This document shows, one piece after another, positions 29,787 to 39,512 of a DNA stretch of 64,000 bases. A program made the translations under genes and the position numbers. Below the pieces are notes generated by a model that searched no databases, was not told where the DNA came from, and saw only the letters and a list, made by a program, of their open reading frames with translations. Origin of the DNA: Bradyrhizobium sp. CCH5-F6 (GTDB taxonomy: Bacteria > Pseudomonadota > Alphaproteobacteria > Rhizobiales > Xanthobacteraceae); contig NZ_LSIC01000121.1 in NCBI RefSeq assembly GCF_001556045.1, positions 186,001 through 250,000 on the forward strand, in the 5' to 3' direction. Within the stretch, counting starts at the first letter, position 1. The number at the start of each line of letters is the position of its first letter.

Positions 29787-30809
29787 ATGCGGCCCGCTCC
29801 CGCTGACCGGTGCAAGGTGCCGCATGGATTGTGGAATGCGGTGAAGGCGATCGGCATCCCGCCCTCGGCGCTGCTGCGCCAGGCGCGGCTGCCGGTCACG
29901 CTCTCCCAAACCGGGGAAGGCATCACGACTGCGCAGTATTTCGCGCTGATGCGGGCGCTGGAGACGCTGTCCGACGATCCTGCGGTTGGCCTCAAGATCG
30001 TGCGCAGCGCCGACACGGCGGTCCATCCGCCTTCCACCCTCGCCGCCTTTTATGCCCGCGATCTGCGCGACGGGCTCGAACGGCTGGCACGGTTCAAGCG
30101 GCTTTGCACGCCGGAGACCCTGGAGGTCACCGAAGGTCTGGATGGGGGACGGCGCAGCTGCACCGTGGGAATGACATGGTTTCACGCCAGCGAGGCCGAG
30201 CCGTCGGTGAGTGTGGACGCAACCTTTTCCACGCTGATGGAGCTGGCACGCCGTGGCACCGGGACCGACGTGCGCCCCTTGCGCGTCGATCTCGCCCGGC
30301 CCGGCAAGCGAAGCGCTGTCCACGAGAGCTATTTCGCCGCGCCGGTGCGGCTCGGCGCGCCGCGCGACCTCCTCGTGCTCGACGCCGCCGATCTCGACCG
30401 GCCGTTCCCGGGCCACAACCCTGAAATGCTCGCCATGCTGACGCCGGCGCTGGGCAGCGCGCTCGAGGAGATGCAGGCGCGGTCGCTGAGTGAACAGGTG
30501 GTCCTCGAACTCAAGCGCAGCCTGCCAAGCGGTCGACCGGACGTAGGCGAGGTCGCCCGCAGGATGGGCATGAGCGAGCGGACGTTGCAACGTCGGATCA
30601 CCGAGGAAGGCCGCAGCTTCCGCGAGCTGCTGGTCGAGGCCCGGCGGGAGCTCGGTCTCCGCCTTCTCGGCGACGCAGCCCTGGAGCTCGACGAGATCGC
30701 GTTCCTGCTCGGTTACCAGGACGCGACCTCGTTTCATCGCGCCTTTCGCGAGTGGGAAGGCGTCACGCCCGGACGTTGGCGGGAGCTCCGCTCCAATGGC
30801 GCCACTTAG
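29787..30809 (+). CDS. AraC-family transcriptional regulator
   Basis: Protein of 340 residues with an N-terminal arabinose-binding-like effector domain (PPSALLRQARLPVTLSQTG, ALMRALETLSDDPAVGLKI; the ArgR/OruR subgroup layout) and a C-terminal double helix-turn-helix: VARRMGMSERTLQRRITEEG and LDEIAFLLGYQDATSFHRAFREWEGVTPGRWR. It probably controls the preceding SDR gene and its own expression. The ATG at 29787 is 5 nt after the SDR stop. Confidence 0.9.
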   Translation: MRPAPADRCKVPHGLWNAVKAIGIPPSALLRQARLPVTLSQTGEGITTAQYFALMRALETLSDDPAVGLKIVRSADTAVHPPSTLAAFYARDLRDGLERLARFKRLCTPETLEVTEGLDGGRRSCTVGMTWFHASEAEPSVSVDATFSTLMELARRGTGTDVRPLRVDLARPGKRSAVHESYFAAPVRLGAPRDLLVLDAADLDRPFPGHNPEMLAMLTPALGSALEEMQARSLSEQVVLELKRSLPSGRPDVGEVARRMGMSERTLQRRITEEGRSFRELLVEARRELGLRLLGDAALELDEIAFLLGYQDATSFHRAFREWEGVTPGRWRELRSNGAT

Positions 30810-30835
30810 ACGACGCACATCTTGGCTGCTGCGAT

Positions 30836-31153
30836 CTATATCCTAAGAAGCAAGGTAATCTGAGCAGGCTCGGTAAACCCAAGTCTTCGCCCGAGTTCGA
30901 CTGAGTTTGTAAAGCGTCTTACGCATATCTCCTCGAAGGCACATTGGGCAGAGCGAGCTCGTCCTTGCGGCTTTTCGCCCTGAGGGTCTTTTGCCGAATC
31001 TGCTGGAAGAGCGCGTGAGCCTCTCGCCATGATCCGCGATCTGAGGCCATCGCAGAAAGTCGCTGCAGCGTCTCGCCCATCCTTGCACGCACTCTCGAAA
31101 ACGGCGAGCATTTCGAGCATTGCCGAGATGATGTCAGTCGGATGAGTACGCAT
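30836..31153 (-). CDS. Possible small hypothetical protein
   Basis: An open frame of about 105 residues (MRTHPTDIISAMLEMLAVFE at the start) preceded by a good site, GGGGAAAGG. Third-position GC is only modest and I recognise no family, so it may be spurious. It occupies most of the 418-bp gap between the AraC gene and the antiporter gene; nothing else is seen in that gap. Confidence 0.3.
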   Translation of the reverse strand: MRTHPTDIISAMLEMLAVFESACKDGRDAAATFCDGLRSRIMARGSRALPADSAKDPQGEKPQGRARSAQCAFEEICVRRFTNSVELGRRLGFTEPAQITLLLRI

Positions 31154-31227
31154 CGGCCTTTCCCCGGAAAAGGCCAGAATAACACTCCGGGGGTGAACCG
31201 TTCGCAGCCCTGCGGCGTTGAAGGACG

Positions 31228-32535
31228 GTGCAACTCTCCTCCTTTGCCCCAGACCCATACATCCTGATCCTGACGGGAGCGGGCCTGCTGATCGCGCTCG
31301 TCGCTTGGCTGCCGCTCGCCCTCAAGCGGCTGCCGCTGTCTCTGCCGATCGTCTGCATCGGGATCGGGGCTGCGATCTTTTCGCTGCCGGCCGTCACGCT
31401 CCGGCCACTGCCGCTCGATTACCCCGACTTCACCGAGCGTTTCACCGAGTTCGTCGTTATCATTGCGCTGATGGGGGCCGGCCTAAAGCTCGATCGCCCG
31501 TTCAGTTGGCGAAAGTGGAGCGTAACCTGGCGGCTGCTGGCGATCACGATGCCGATCGGAATCCTCGCAATCACCGCATTGGGAGGGTGGATGCTGGGCC
31601 TGTCCTGGGTCGCGGCTCTGCTGCTGGCGGCAAGCCTTGCACCGACCGATCCGGTGCTGGCGTCCGACGTTCAGGTCGGGCCTCCCAAGACCGGGGAAGA
31701 GGATGAGGTTCGCTTCGGGCTGACGTCCGAGGCGGGCTTGAACGACGGCTTCGCCTTTCCGTTCGTGCATCTCGCGATCGCCCTCGGCTTGGCGACGACA
31801 ACGGGGAAACCCTGGGCTGGGCAGTGGCTGCTCCACAATGTGCTGTGGGAGATTGGCGCCGGACTCATCGGTGGCTGGCTCATTGGTCGGCTGTTCGGCT
31901 GGCTCACGTTCCACGTTCCCGCCGACACGAAGCTATCGAGGACGGGAGACGGCCTCATCGCGATCGCTGCCACGTTCGTTTCTTACGGCGTGACCGAACT
32001 GATCCACTGCTACGGCTTTCTTGCCGTTTTCGTCACCGCACTGACGCTACGCCGGTCGCACCGCGATCACGAATTCAACCGGCAAATGCACGACATCACC
32101 GAGCAGGTCGAGCGGCTGGCCATGATGGTCCTGCTGCTGCTGTTCGGCGGGGCGCTGGTCAACGGCTTGCTGCGCCCGCTCCAACTGGTGGATGTGGCAG
32201 CCGCGGCGGCGATCCTGCTCATCATCCGGCCGATCGGCGGGTTGATTGCGCTGGCTGGATTCAAGGCTCGCTTTTCGGAGAAGATAACGCTGGCCTTTTT
32301 CGGGATCCGAGGCGTGGGCTCGTTCTACTATCTGGCCTATGGACTCAACCATATGGAGTTGACCGTTGGCGAGCGGTTGTGGGCGATCGTTGGCCTGGTA
32401 GCGCTGCTTTCGATTCTGCTTCACGGACTGACGGTCACGCCGGTCATGCGACAGCTCGACAGGAGTCAGGGGCGGGATCCAGACGCCGATGACGCGGCGC
32501 CACCGCCAAGCCGTCGGGAACCGGCGTCAGCGTAG
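31228..32535 (+). CDS. CPA1-type cation/proton antiporter
   Basis: Inner-membrane Na+(K+)/H+ exchanger of 435 residues with about 12 hydrophobic segments. Diagnostic CPA1/NhaP motifs are ASLAPTDPVLASDVQ (helix 5) and GLTSEAGLNDGFAFPFV (the Asp of helix 6 is the transport residue). The C-terminus is short and hydrophilic. The start is GTG at 31228 after AAGGA. It stands alone, with unclear regulation. Confidence 0.88.
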   Translation: MQLSSFAPDPYILILTGAGLLIALVAWLPLALKRLPLSLPIVCIGIGAAIFSLPAVTLRPLPLDYPDFTERFTEFVVIIALMGAGLKLDRPFSWRKWSVTWRLLAITMPIGILAITALGGWMLGLSWVAALLLAASLAPTDPVLASDVQVGPPKTGEEDEVRFGLTSEAGLNDGFAFPFVHLAIALGLATTTGKPWAGQWLLHNVLWEIGAGLIGGWLIGRLFGWLTFHVPADTKLSRTGDGLIAIAATFVSYGVTELIHCYGFLAVFVTALTLRRSHRDHEFNRQMHDITEQVERLAMMVLLLLFGGALVNGLLRPLQLVDVAAAAAILLIIRPIGGLIALAGFKARFSEKITLAFFGIRGVGSFYYLAYGLNHMELTVGERLWAIVGLVALLSILLHGLTVTPVMRQLDRSQGRDPDADDAAPPPSRREPASA

Positions 32536-32931
32536 GACGGGCGGATCAGCGTTCGGTTGGTTGTAGATCGCGGATCTGACACGATAGCGTCGGCTCCTGA
32601 GGGGACGGGCCGCTCTTGGCAGTGCTTGCCAGGATAGAAGAGCCTTATCGCTGGTACAGGCATCCTCACGCGATCGAACGAGGCGCGGCAACGGCAGTTC
32701 CGAAGCCGCGAGAATGCATTTGCGCTTCAATTTCAACTCAGCTCGGGACTGCAGACCGTGCGGGGGGTAGGACATTCAGGCATCTTGAGACCGTAGTGTG
32801 TCAACGATACGTTCCAAGGACGGTGCCCGCAGAATGCTTAAAACTCTCGACATCTGATGATCGAGGCAGCTGGAACCAGCGCAGGTTGAAAGCAGTGGCT
32901 GCGGGCCGCAATTGATGTCGGGGGCGGAGCT
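32536..32931. other. Intergenic region before the bd-oxidase operon
   Basis: 396 bp with no supported gene; the open frame at 32616-32915 lacks family similarity. It presumably carries the promoter of the cioAB operon. I see no clear FNR/Anaerobox (TTGAT-N4-ATCAA). Confidence 0.5.
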
Positions 32932-34374
32932 ATGTCCGACTTACTGCCCAGTGCCTTGGATCTTGCGCGCTTTCAGTTTGCCTTCACGGTGGTCTGGCAC
33001 TTTCTGTTTCCGGCCTTCACAATCGGACTGGCGAGCTATCTTGCCGTGCTCGAAGGTCTGTGGCTGTGGACAGGTCGCGGCGCCTATCTCGACACCTATC
33101 GCTATTGGCTGAAGATTTTCGCGGTCGCCTTCGCCATGGGCGTCGTGTCCGGTCTGGTGATGTCATATCAGTTCGGGACGAATTGGTCGGTCTTCGCAGA
33201 CAAGACGTCTCCGGTGCTCGGGCCGCTCCTTGGCTACGAAGTGCTGACGGCATTCTTTCTCGAGGCCGGCTTTCTGGGCGTCATGCTGTTTGGCCTTGGC
33301 CGCGTTGGACCGCGCCTGCATTTCGTCGCGACATGCTTCGTGGCGGGCGGCACGTTGCTTTCGGCCTTCTGGATTCTTGCGGCGAACTCCTGGATGCAGA
33401 CGCCGACGGGACATGCCATGGGGGCGGACGGCCAGTTCATTCCCGAGAGCTGGCTCGGGATCATCTTCAATCCGTCGTTCCCTTATCGATTCGCCCATAC
33501 GGTGACAGCGGCTTACTTGACGACCGCGATGATCGTGGGGGCGGTCGGTGGCTGGCACCTTCTTCGGGACAGGATGAACGAACGCGCCCGCATCATGTTT
33601 TCGATGGCGATGTGGATGGCTACGATCGTGGCGCCGCTTCAGCTTTTGATCGGCGACCTGCATGGCGTGAATTCGTACCACCACCAGCCGGCCAAGGTCG
33701 CGGCCATGGAAGGCCACTTCGAAACCGAACGCCGTGCGTCCTCGATCCTGTTCGGCATGCCGGATGCCGAAGCCGGGGTAACGCGCGGCCAAATTGCCAT
33801 TCCTGGCTTTGCGAGCCTTTACCTCACCCATAGCCTTGATGGAGAGGTCAAGGGACTGAAGGCGTTCCCGAAGGACACCTGGCCCACCAACATTCCACTC
33901 GTCTTCTGGGCGTTCCGGGTCATGGTGGGTCTCGGAATGTTGATGATCGCTTTGGGCGCGACCTCGCTCATCCTGCGTTGGCGCGACCGCTTGTATGACT
34001 CGCCATGGCTGCACCGCTTTGCCGTGGCCATGGGACCCTCCGGGCTCATTGCGGTGACGGCCGGATGGACGGTCACAGAGGCCGGCCGACAGCCTTTCAC
34101 CGTCTATGGACTCCTCAGGACCGCGGATAGCGTCTCGCCGATCGCCGCGCCCGCCGTGGCCGCATCGCTTGCTGCATTCATTGTCGTGTACTTCATCGTG
34201 TTCGGCGCAGGCATCGCCTATCTGTTTCACCTCTTCCGCCAGACGCCTGAAGCCGGCGAGCACGGACCGCCGCAAGGCCAGCCGGTGCGCACGGCCGGTA
34301 TCACGCCGGCGCCAGGGCTGGTGGATCGCGAGACGGGCAGAGCAGAACCGCGGCCGGCGGGGATCAGGCCATGA
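32932..34374 (+). CDS. cioA: Cytochrome bd (cyanide-insensitive) oxidase subunit I
   Basis: Quinol oxidase subunit I of 480 residues, in the inner membrane with about nine helices. The heme-ligand histidine in FTVVWHFLFPAFTIG (helix 1) and the second in PYRFAHTVTAAYL are present, as is the quinol-site GRQPF in the EAGRQPFTVYG segment. The Q-loop is short, marking the CIO rather than the E. coli CydA (long-Q) type. It reduces O2 to water without proton pumping. The ATG at 32932 follows GGGGCGGAG. It overlaps cioB by 4 nt (ATGA). Confidence 0.93.
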   Translation: MSDLLPSALDLARFQFAFTVVWHFLFPAFTIGLASYLAVLEGLWLWTGRGAYLDTYRYWLKIFAVAFAMGVVSGLVMSYQFGTNWSVFADKTSPVLGPLLGYEVLTAFFLEAGFLGVMLFGLGRVGPRLHFVATCFVAGGTLLSAFWILAANSWMQTPTGHAMGADGQFIPESWLGIIFNPSFPYRFAHTVTAAYLTTAMIVGAVGGWHLLRDRMNERARIMFSMAMWMATIVAPLQLLIGDLHGVNSYHHQPAKVAAMEGHFETERRASSILFGMPDAEAGVTRGQIAIPGFASLYLTHSLDGEVKGLKAFPKDTWPTNIPLVFWAFRVMVGLGMLMIALGATSLILRWRDRLYDSPWLHRFAVAMGPSGLIAVTAGWTVTEAGRQPFTVYGLLRTADSVSPIAAPAVAASLAAFIVVYFIVFGAGIAYLFHLFRQTPEAGEHGPPQGQPVRTAGITPAPGLVDRETGRAEPRPAGIRP

Positions 34375-35381
34375 GCATCGACCTCACATTGATTTGGGCC
34401 CTGCTGATCGCCACAGCCGTATTTCTCTACGTGGTGATGGACGGCTTCGACCTCGGCGTGGGCATCCTGTTTCCGGCCGAGGTGGCGAGAGCGGACCGCG
34501 ATGTCATGGTCAATTCCGTGGCACCGGTCTGGGATGGCAACGAAACCTGGCTCGTCCTCGGTGGTGGCGGATTGTTCGCCGTGTTTCCATTGGCCTACGC
34601 GACGATTTTCCCCGCGCTATACATACCGCTCATTCTGATGCTGCTCGCGCTGGTGTTTCGCGGCGTGGCGTTCGAGATGCGGTTTCGCGCGCGGACTTCC
34701 GCGGGTGAAATGTGGTGGGATCGCGCCTTCTCGTGGGGCAGCTTTGCGGCTGCGTTCCTCCAGGGCGTCTGCCTTGGCGCCATCGTGCAGGGCATCCGCG
34801 TGGAGGGGAGGGCTTACGCCGGCGGTTGGTGGGACTGGCTGACGCCTTTTTCGATTCTGACCGGTGTTGCCCTGGTTGCCGGCTACGGCCTGCTGGGCGC
34901 GTGTTGGCTGGTTTGGAAGACGGATGGCGCGCTTCAGGCACGCTGCCGCAACTATGCACGCGTTCTCGGCCTTGCGACGCTCGGATTCATCGCCGTCATA
35001 TCACTGATGATGGTGATCCAAAGCGCGGCGTTCCGCGCGCGATGGCTGACGCTGCCGAACATGCTCTACGCAGCACCCGTGCCGATTCTCCTGGCCCTGC
35101 TGGCATGGCGCTTTCATCGCGCGCTGGGCAAGGGCGAGGATGTGGTGCCTTTCCTGTGCGCGCTCGGCTTTTTCCTGCTGTCCTATATCGGGCTGGGGAT
35201 CAGCATGTGGCCGATGATCGTGCCGCCTTCGATCACGATCTGGCAGGCGGCCACGCATCCCAGCAGCCAGTTGTTCCTGCTCGTCGGGGCGGCGGTGCTG
35301 GTGCCGGTGATCCTTGTCTATACCGGCTACGTGTACTGGATATTCCGCGGCAAGGTGCGGCACGGCGAGGGATATCACTGA
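34371..35381 (+). CDS. cioB: Cytochrome bd oxidase subunit II
   Basis: Subunit II of 336 residues with eight to nine hydrophobic segments and the family motif FLYVVMDGFDLGVGILFP in helix 1, followed by WDGNETWLVLGGGGLFAVFP. It stabilises the heme pocket of subunit I. Its start overlaps cioA by ATGA, and its TGA overlaps the ATG of a third small gene (TGATG), giving a tightly coupled three-gene operon. Confidence 0.95.
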   Translation: MSIDLTLIWALLIATAVFLYVVMDGFDLGVGILFPAEVARADRDVMVNSVAPVWDGNETWLVLGGGGLFAVFPLAYATIFPALYIPLILMLLALVFRGVAFEMRFRARTSAGEMWWDRAFSWGSFAAAFLQGVCLGAIVQGIRVEGRAYAGGWWDWLTPFSILTGVALVAGYGLLGACWLVWKTDGALQARCRNYARVLGLATLGFIAVISLMMVIQSAAFRARWLTLPNMLYAAPVPILLALLAWRFHRALGKGEDVVPFLCALGFFLLSYIGLGISMWPMIVPPSITIWQAATHPSSQLFLLVGAAVLVPVILVYTGYVYWIFRGKVRHGEGYH

Positions 35382-35500
35382 TGCTGCGTGTGTCTCGAAC
35401 CTGGCAGCGGTTGCTGTGGTTCGTCGCGCTCTGGGCGGCAGGCGTGATCACGCTGCTGGTGATCGCCATGCCGATTCGATGGCTGCTGAAGGCATCGTAA
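35381..35500 (+). CDS. Small bd-oxidase subunit (DUF2474/CydX-like)
   Basis: A 39-residue single-pass membrane protein: MLRVSRTWQRLLWFVALWAA is followed by GVITLLVIAMPIRWLLKAS. A basic N-terminus precedes one hydrophobic helix. Its ATG overlaps the cioB TGA. Position, size and composition match the DUF2474 family that accompanies CIO-type oxidases and plays the CydX role of stabilising the hemes (known for the family). Confidence 0.85.
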   Translation: MLRVSRTWQRLLWFVALWAAGVITLLVIAMPIRWLLKAS

Positions 35501-35767
35501 GACAAGCGATGCCTGAGTGTCGGTAGCGCGGGTTCATCCTTCACAACAACCACCGCAAAGCGCAACAGCCCCTGCGGCGCAGCGGGGTGCGCCAATTGCT
35601 CGTCCTGTCATTCCCCGGCGCGGCTTGTCGCCGCTGAATCGATTGCGGAGGGGCATTCGTCCCGTTGCCGGCATGTTGCGCGAAGGCCTTTGCGTTTGAC
35701 TTACCTCATTGTGACGATCATTCAATCTGGCAGGTGTTTCCTATCGATTCAGACAACAGGTTGACTC

Positions 35768-36811
35768 ATGAAGAAGGGCCACATCTTTGGGCGGGTGCTG
35801 TGTGCCACCCTCGTACTGACGAGCGTGGCCGCCGAGGCCTGCACGCGGTTCATCTACGAGACCGGCAACAAGACCTATATCGTTGCCCGCTCGATGGACT
35901 GGATGGAGGACCCCAAGACCGACCTTTGGGCATTCCCCCAGGGCATGGCGCGTGACGGAGGCGTCGGCCGTGGCTCCGTCGCCTGGACCTCGAAATACGG
36001 ATCGGTGGTCGCATCCTTCTACAATCTCGCGACGGTCGAGGGCATGAACTCCGCCGGCCTCGTCGCCAACACGCTTTATCTCGTCGAGACCGATTACGGG
36101 GACGCCAAGGCGTCCGGCAAGCCGCTGATGTCGGTCGGGGCCTGGACTCAATATGCGCTCGACAACTTTGCGACCGTCGCCGAGGCCGTCGACGCCCTCG
36201 CGCGCGAGCCCTTTGCGATTGTCGCGCCGGCGCTTCCCGATGGCAGCGCCGCAGGCGGACACCTGTCCCTCGCGGACGCCTCGGGCGACAGCGCCATCTT
36301 CGAGTACGTGAAAGGCAAGCTCGTCATTCACCACGGCCGATCCTACACGGTCATGACGAACTCTCCGACCTTCGACCAGCAACTGGCGATCTCGACCTAT
36401 TGGAAAAACATCGACCGGCTCTCGTTCCTTCCCGGCACGATCAATTCCTCCGATCGCTTCGTTCGCGCGAGCTGGGCGCTCCAGTATGCGCCGAAGGAGA
36501 AGGACAGCAGGTTGGCGGTGGCCACGTCCTTCTCGATGATCCGCGCCATCTCCGTCCCGCTCGGGCTCGCGGAGAAAGGCAAGCCGAACATCGCCGGGAC
36601 CATCTGGCGCTCCGTCTCCGACAGTCAGGCCAAGCGATACTACTTCGAGTCTTCCTACAATCCGTCGATCTTCTGGGTTGATATCGCCAAGCTCGATCTC
36701 GCGGCTGGCTCCAAGCCCCGCCGTCTCGATCTTTCGAGCCGACCGATCTACGCGGGAGAGGTGTCGGACAAGTTCTCGGTGGCCGAACCGTTCAAGTTCC
36801 TGTCTCCCTGA
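35768..36811 (+). CDS. Secreted linear amide C-N hydrolase (choloylglycine hydrolase/penicillin V acylase-like)
   Basis: Ntn-hydrolase of 347 residues. A signal peptide (residues 1-24, ending VAAEA) is followed directly by Cys25 of CTRFIYETGNK, the N-terminal nucleophile exposed by cleavage. Other family residues are ARSMDWMEDP (the Asp/Asn region), AGLVANTLYL, and LPDGSAAGGHLSLADASGDSAIFEY. Likely periplasmic. Substrates in the family include conjugated bile salts, penicillin V and N-acyl-homoserine lactones; the last is plausible in soil but not shown. Confidence 0.88.
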   Translation: MKKGHIFGRVLCATLVLTSVAAEACTRFIYETGNKTYIVARSMDWMEDPKTDLWAFPQGMARDGGVGRGSVAWTSKYGSVVASFYNLATVEGMNSAGLVANTLYLVETDYGDAKASGKPLMSVGAWTQYALDNFATVAEAVDALAREPFAIVAPALPDGSAAGGHLSLADASGDSAIFEYVKGKLVIHHGRSYTVMTNSPTFDQQLAISTYWKNIDRLSFLPGTINSSDRFVRASWALQYAPKEKDSRLAVATSFSMIRAISVPLGLAEKGKPNIAGTIWRSVSDSQAKRYYFESSYNPSIFWVDIAKLDLAAGSKPRRLDLSSRPIYAGEVSDKFSVAEPFKFLSP

Positions 36812-36838
36812 CAGGCGCAGCGCAGGGGGGCCGTGGCG

Positions 36839-39061
36839 CTATTTTCCTCCTGACGGCGCCGGGCTGTGCACCGAGTTGGCCGGATACGTCGAGCTCGTGA
36901 TCGTCAGCGTGCTTGCATCGAGGTTGTAGATGCTGGCCCCATCGCGGGCCTTGTTGTTCGAGAAGGTGGATTGGCTCACCTCGAGGATCGTCGCCTCCAA
37001 TTGCGAGGCGCGGCTGATCTCGTAGATGGCGCCACCCTGGTGGCGAGCCCTGTTACCCGTGAACCGGGTTTTGGCGTAGCTCACATGAGAGCCGTAGTCC
37101 TCATAGGTTGCGCCGCCATCCTGATGAGCGTTGTTGCCGACAAATGAGCACGTCTGGCAGACGGCGACGACACCCTCGCGGTTGACGTTTGCCCCGCCAT
37201 AGACCGCCCGGTTGCCTTCGAAAACGGTATCCGAAATGGTGAGGTTGGCCTTGCCGAAGGCGTAAATCGCACCGCCTTCAAGAGCCTCGTTGTGCTCGAA
37301 GCGGCAATTCTGGAGGGTCATCTTGAACCCAATCGCAGCTTGCCGCGGCAGAAATTTCTTGCCGGCGTGATAGGCGAGCAATCCTCCGCCCTTGCCGTTG
37401 TAAGTCGATCCGAGCGCGCGGCCGTCACGCAGCGTCAGACCGTCCAGCACTGTATTGTCGGCGCCATAGAGCACGTGGGGATAGTGATAGCCATCCTTGG
37501 CGGCCTTCGCGCTCAAGATCGTCCGCGCGCCCGAGGCGGGCCGCTGCTCCAGAGCGGTTTCAGTTCCGGCAAAGCCGCCGTACAGCTTGACGCCGTCGTA
37601 GAGAGTGAAAGCTGCAATTCCGTCGTTCTTCCTGGCGGGCCGATACGTGCCTGCCTTGATCCAGACCGCCGCATTCGAAACCGACGCCAGGTCGATGGCC
37701 GCCTGCAGATCCGAGAACGCGGTCGCCCAGGAAAGCCCGTCCTGAACTTTGGCGGGCCTGTTGGGGGTGACATGGATGACGGGCGCGGAGACGGCTTTAC
37801 GGGTCACGCTCGGCCGCGTGTACTCACCGTGATACTCGACCGCTCCGTCGTTCTTCACATAGAGTTGGACGAGCTTCTCGATCAAGCCATTCTTCAACAG
37901 GAGCTCGCCGTTCAATCCCGGCTGATAGCCACGTCCATATGTCGGCGCAGACTTGAGCTCGCTGGGCGCCAACTGTCCCTTCAGATTGCTGATCGGAATG
38001 AATTCGGCCAGCGGCAACGTCTTGCCCGGAGGAACCGACGAGCCGACCTCCGATACAATGTCTTCATGCCAATTGTAGACGTTATCGACGATGCTGCGGA
38101 TGAGGATCGGATTGCTGTTCGCACCGGTCCCCTGGTAGAGGCCCGGTCCCAGTTCGCTGCTTGCCTTGTTGTCGACGATCGTCACGTTGACGAGCAGTGG
38201 CGCCGCGCCGCCATCGTTGCCGACACCGCCGGCGCTGACCGCCGAATTGCGCGTGAATAAGGCGTTGAAGACGAGAGGCGAGGCGGCAAAGTCGTTGTAG
38301 AGGGCGCCGCCCTTGTCGTTGCTGCGGTTGCCGATGAACCGGCAGTTGATGAAGCGCGGCATCGCGCCGAGGTCGTTGCTCACGCCGCCGCCGCGCAGTT
38401 CCGCCACGTTGTCGATGAAGTCGACGTTGATGAAAGTCGCTTGGTCGGCGCCGGGCTTATGCACGTTGTAAACGGCGCCACCCTTCGGAGAATAGTTGCT
38501 CCTGAAAATGGTGTTGCGCACGACGGGGCTGGTCATGAAATTCCTCATGCCGCCGCCGACCACCATGTCGTTCTTGAGGATGTCGGCGGGTACGAGGTGC
38601 ATGCGCGGGACGTCGGTCCCATAAGCATCCGAGACCGTGAATCCATCCAGAATGGCCCGATCGGCCCCCATGATGATGGTTTTCGTGTTCTTTGTCTTGT
38701 CGCCCTTGCCGATATCGCCGCTGAGAACGGTCACGTTCCTTCGGAAGTTTCTTTGCTGCCGCGCCGTTTCGGTACCGGCGAAACCTCCATAGACGGCCAC
38801 GTCCTCTTTGAGCACGAAGGACTTGGTCTGGTCGCTCGCATCGGGATGATAGGCGCCGCGCGCCACCCAGATTTCGTCGTCCTTGGAGGCCGCCGCCAGC
38901 GCATCCTGGAGAGACCGGAACGCCGTCTTCCAGGCACGCCCGTCTCCCGCAGACCTGCTTTCGTGATTCACGTACCAGATTTTCCCGGATGCAGCCTGTG
39001 ACACGCCCGAAGCAAGAGCCACGACGATCACTGCGAACAAGGCCGAGAAAATGTACTTCAT
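36839..39061 (-). CDS. Secreted right-handed beta-helix protein with internal duplication
   Basis: Protein of 740 residues with a clear signal peptide (residues 1-23, MKYIFSALFAVIVVALASG then VSQA). Two homologous modules, residues about 28-115 and 428-515, share the order DG-x-W-x-TAF-x-x-LQ-A, then W-x-x-x-G-x-Y-x-P, then YGGFAGTET-x-x-x-QR. Each is followed by parallel beta-helix rungs rich in N(x)F/GGGV(x)N patterns. Such proteins resemble pectate-lyase-like or adhesin folds and may bind or process polysaccharide. The ATG at 39061 is behind an AGGA site; upstream in-frame codons are non-family. Confidence 0.85.
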   Translation of the reverse strand: MKYIFSALFAVIVVALASGVSQAASGKIWYVNHESRSAGDGRAWKTAFRSLQDALAAASKDDEIWVARGAYHPDASDQTKSFVLKEDVAVYGGFAGTETARQQRNFRRNVTVLSGDIGKGDKTKNTKTIIMGADRAILDGFTVSDAYGTDVPRMHLVPADILKNDMVVGGGMRNFMTSPVVRNTIFRSNYSPKGGAVYNVHKPGADQATFINVDFIDNVAELRGGGVSNDLGAMPRFINCRFIGNRSNDKGGALYNDFAASPLVFNALFTRNSAVSAGGVGNDGGAAPLLVNVTIVDNKASSELGPGLYQGTGANSNPILIRSIVDNVYNWHEDIVSEVGSSVPPGKTLPLAEFIPISNLKGQLAPSELKSAPTYGRGYQPGLNGELLLKNGLIEKLVQLYVKNDGAVEYHGEYTRPSVTRKAVSAPVIHVTPNRPAKVQDGLSWATAFSDLQAAIDLASVSNAAVWIKAGTYRPARKNDGIAAFTLYDGVKLYGGFAGTETALEQRPASGARTILSAKAAKDGYHYPHVLYGADNTVLDGLTLRDGRALGSTYNGKGGGLLAYHAGKKFLPRQAAIGFKMTLQNCRFEHNEALEGGAIYAFGKANLTISDTVFEGNRAVYGGANVNREGVVAVCQTCSFVGNNAHQDGGATYEDYGSHVSYAKTRFTGNRARHQGGAIYEISRASQLEATILEVSQSTFSNNKARDGASIYNLDASTLTITSSTYPANSVHSPAPSGGK

Positions 39062-39512
39062 CGTCGTTCCTGACAGATGGTTGACGCGACGCGTGCCCAG
39101 GGGGCGCAGCTTGACGGAGCAAGATCGTCGCCGACTGGCGGGTAAGATGCATATTGAGCAGACTCGTGCCTGCACGATTCTGCGACGGATCACAATGTGC
39201 GGTAGCGCCGACACGCGCTCGACCTCGATCGTTCGCGTTGATGTGAGTCAATGCAGCGTCATCGCCTGATGCGCGCGATTCGGATGTGACCTGGTCTGTG
39301 GATCCGGTGCTGCGCGCCGCTGGCGGCTGTCGCAAAACACGTTTGTTGACGGCGGCGGCCCATCGCCGTCCACGCGATCTGCGGGCGCGTGGCGCAAAGC
39401 AAAAGTCTGACCGCGACCCTCGTCGCCGCGTAGCTGCCCAGCGCGCGGGCGAGATGCCTGCTACGCTCTTCCATGCTACGACGTCAGCATTGCCTCTCTG
39501 GAGCAACCGTTG
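39062..39512. other. Divergent intergenic region, no gene seen
   Basis: 451 bp between the beta-helix protein and the serine hydrolase. Open frames entering it (for example 39286-39513) lack family similarity and good starts. It must hold promoters for both genes; no clear operator is visible. Confidence 0.5.

Noticed and set aside
32616..32915. 99-codon frame before cioA
   Set aside because: No ribosome-binding site at its start, no recognisable domain, and weak third-position GC.
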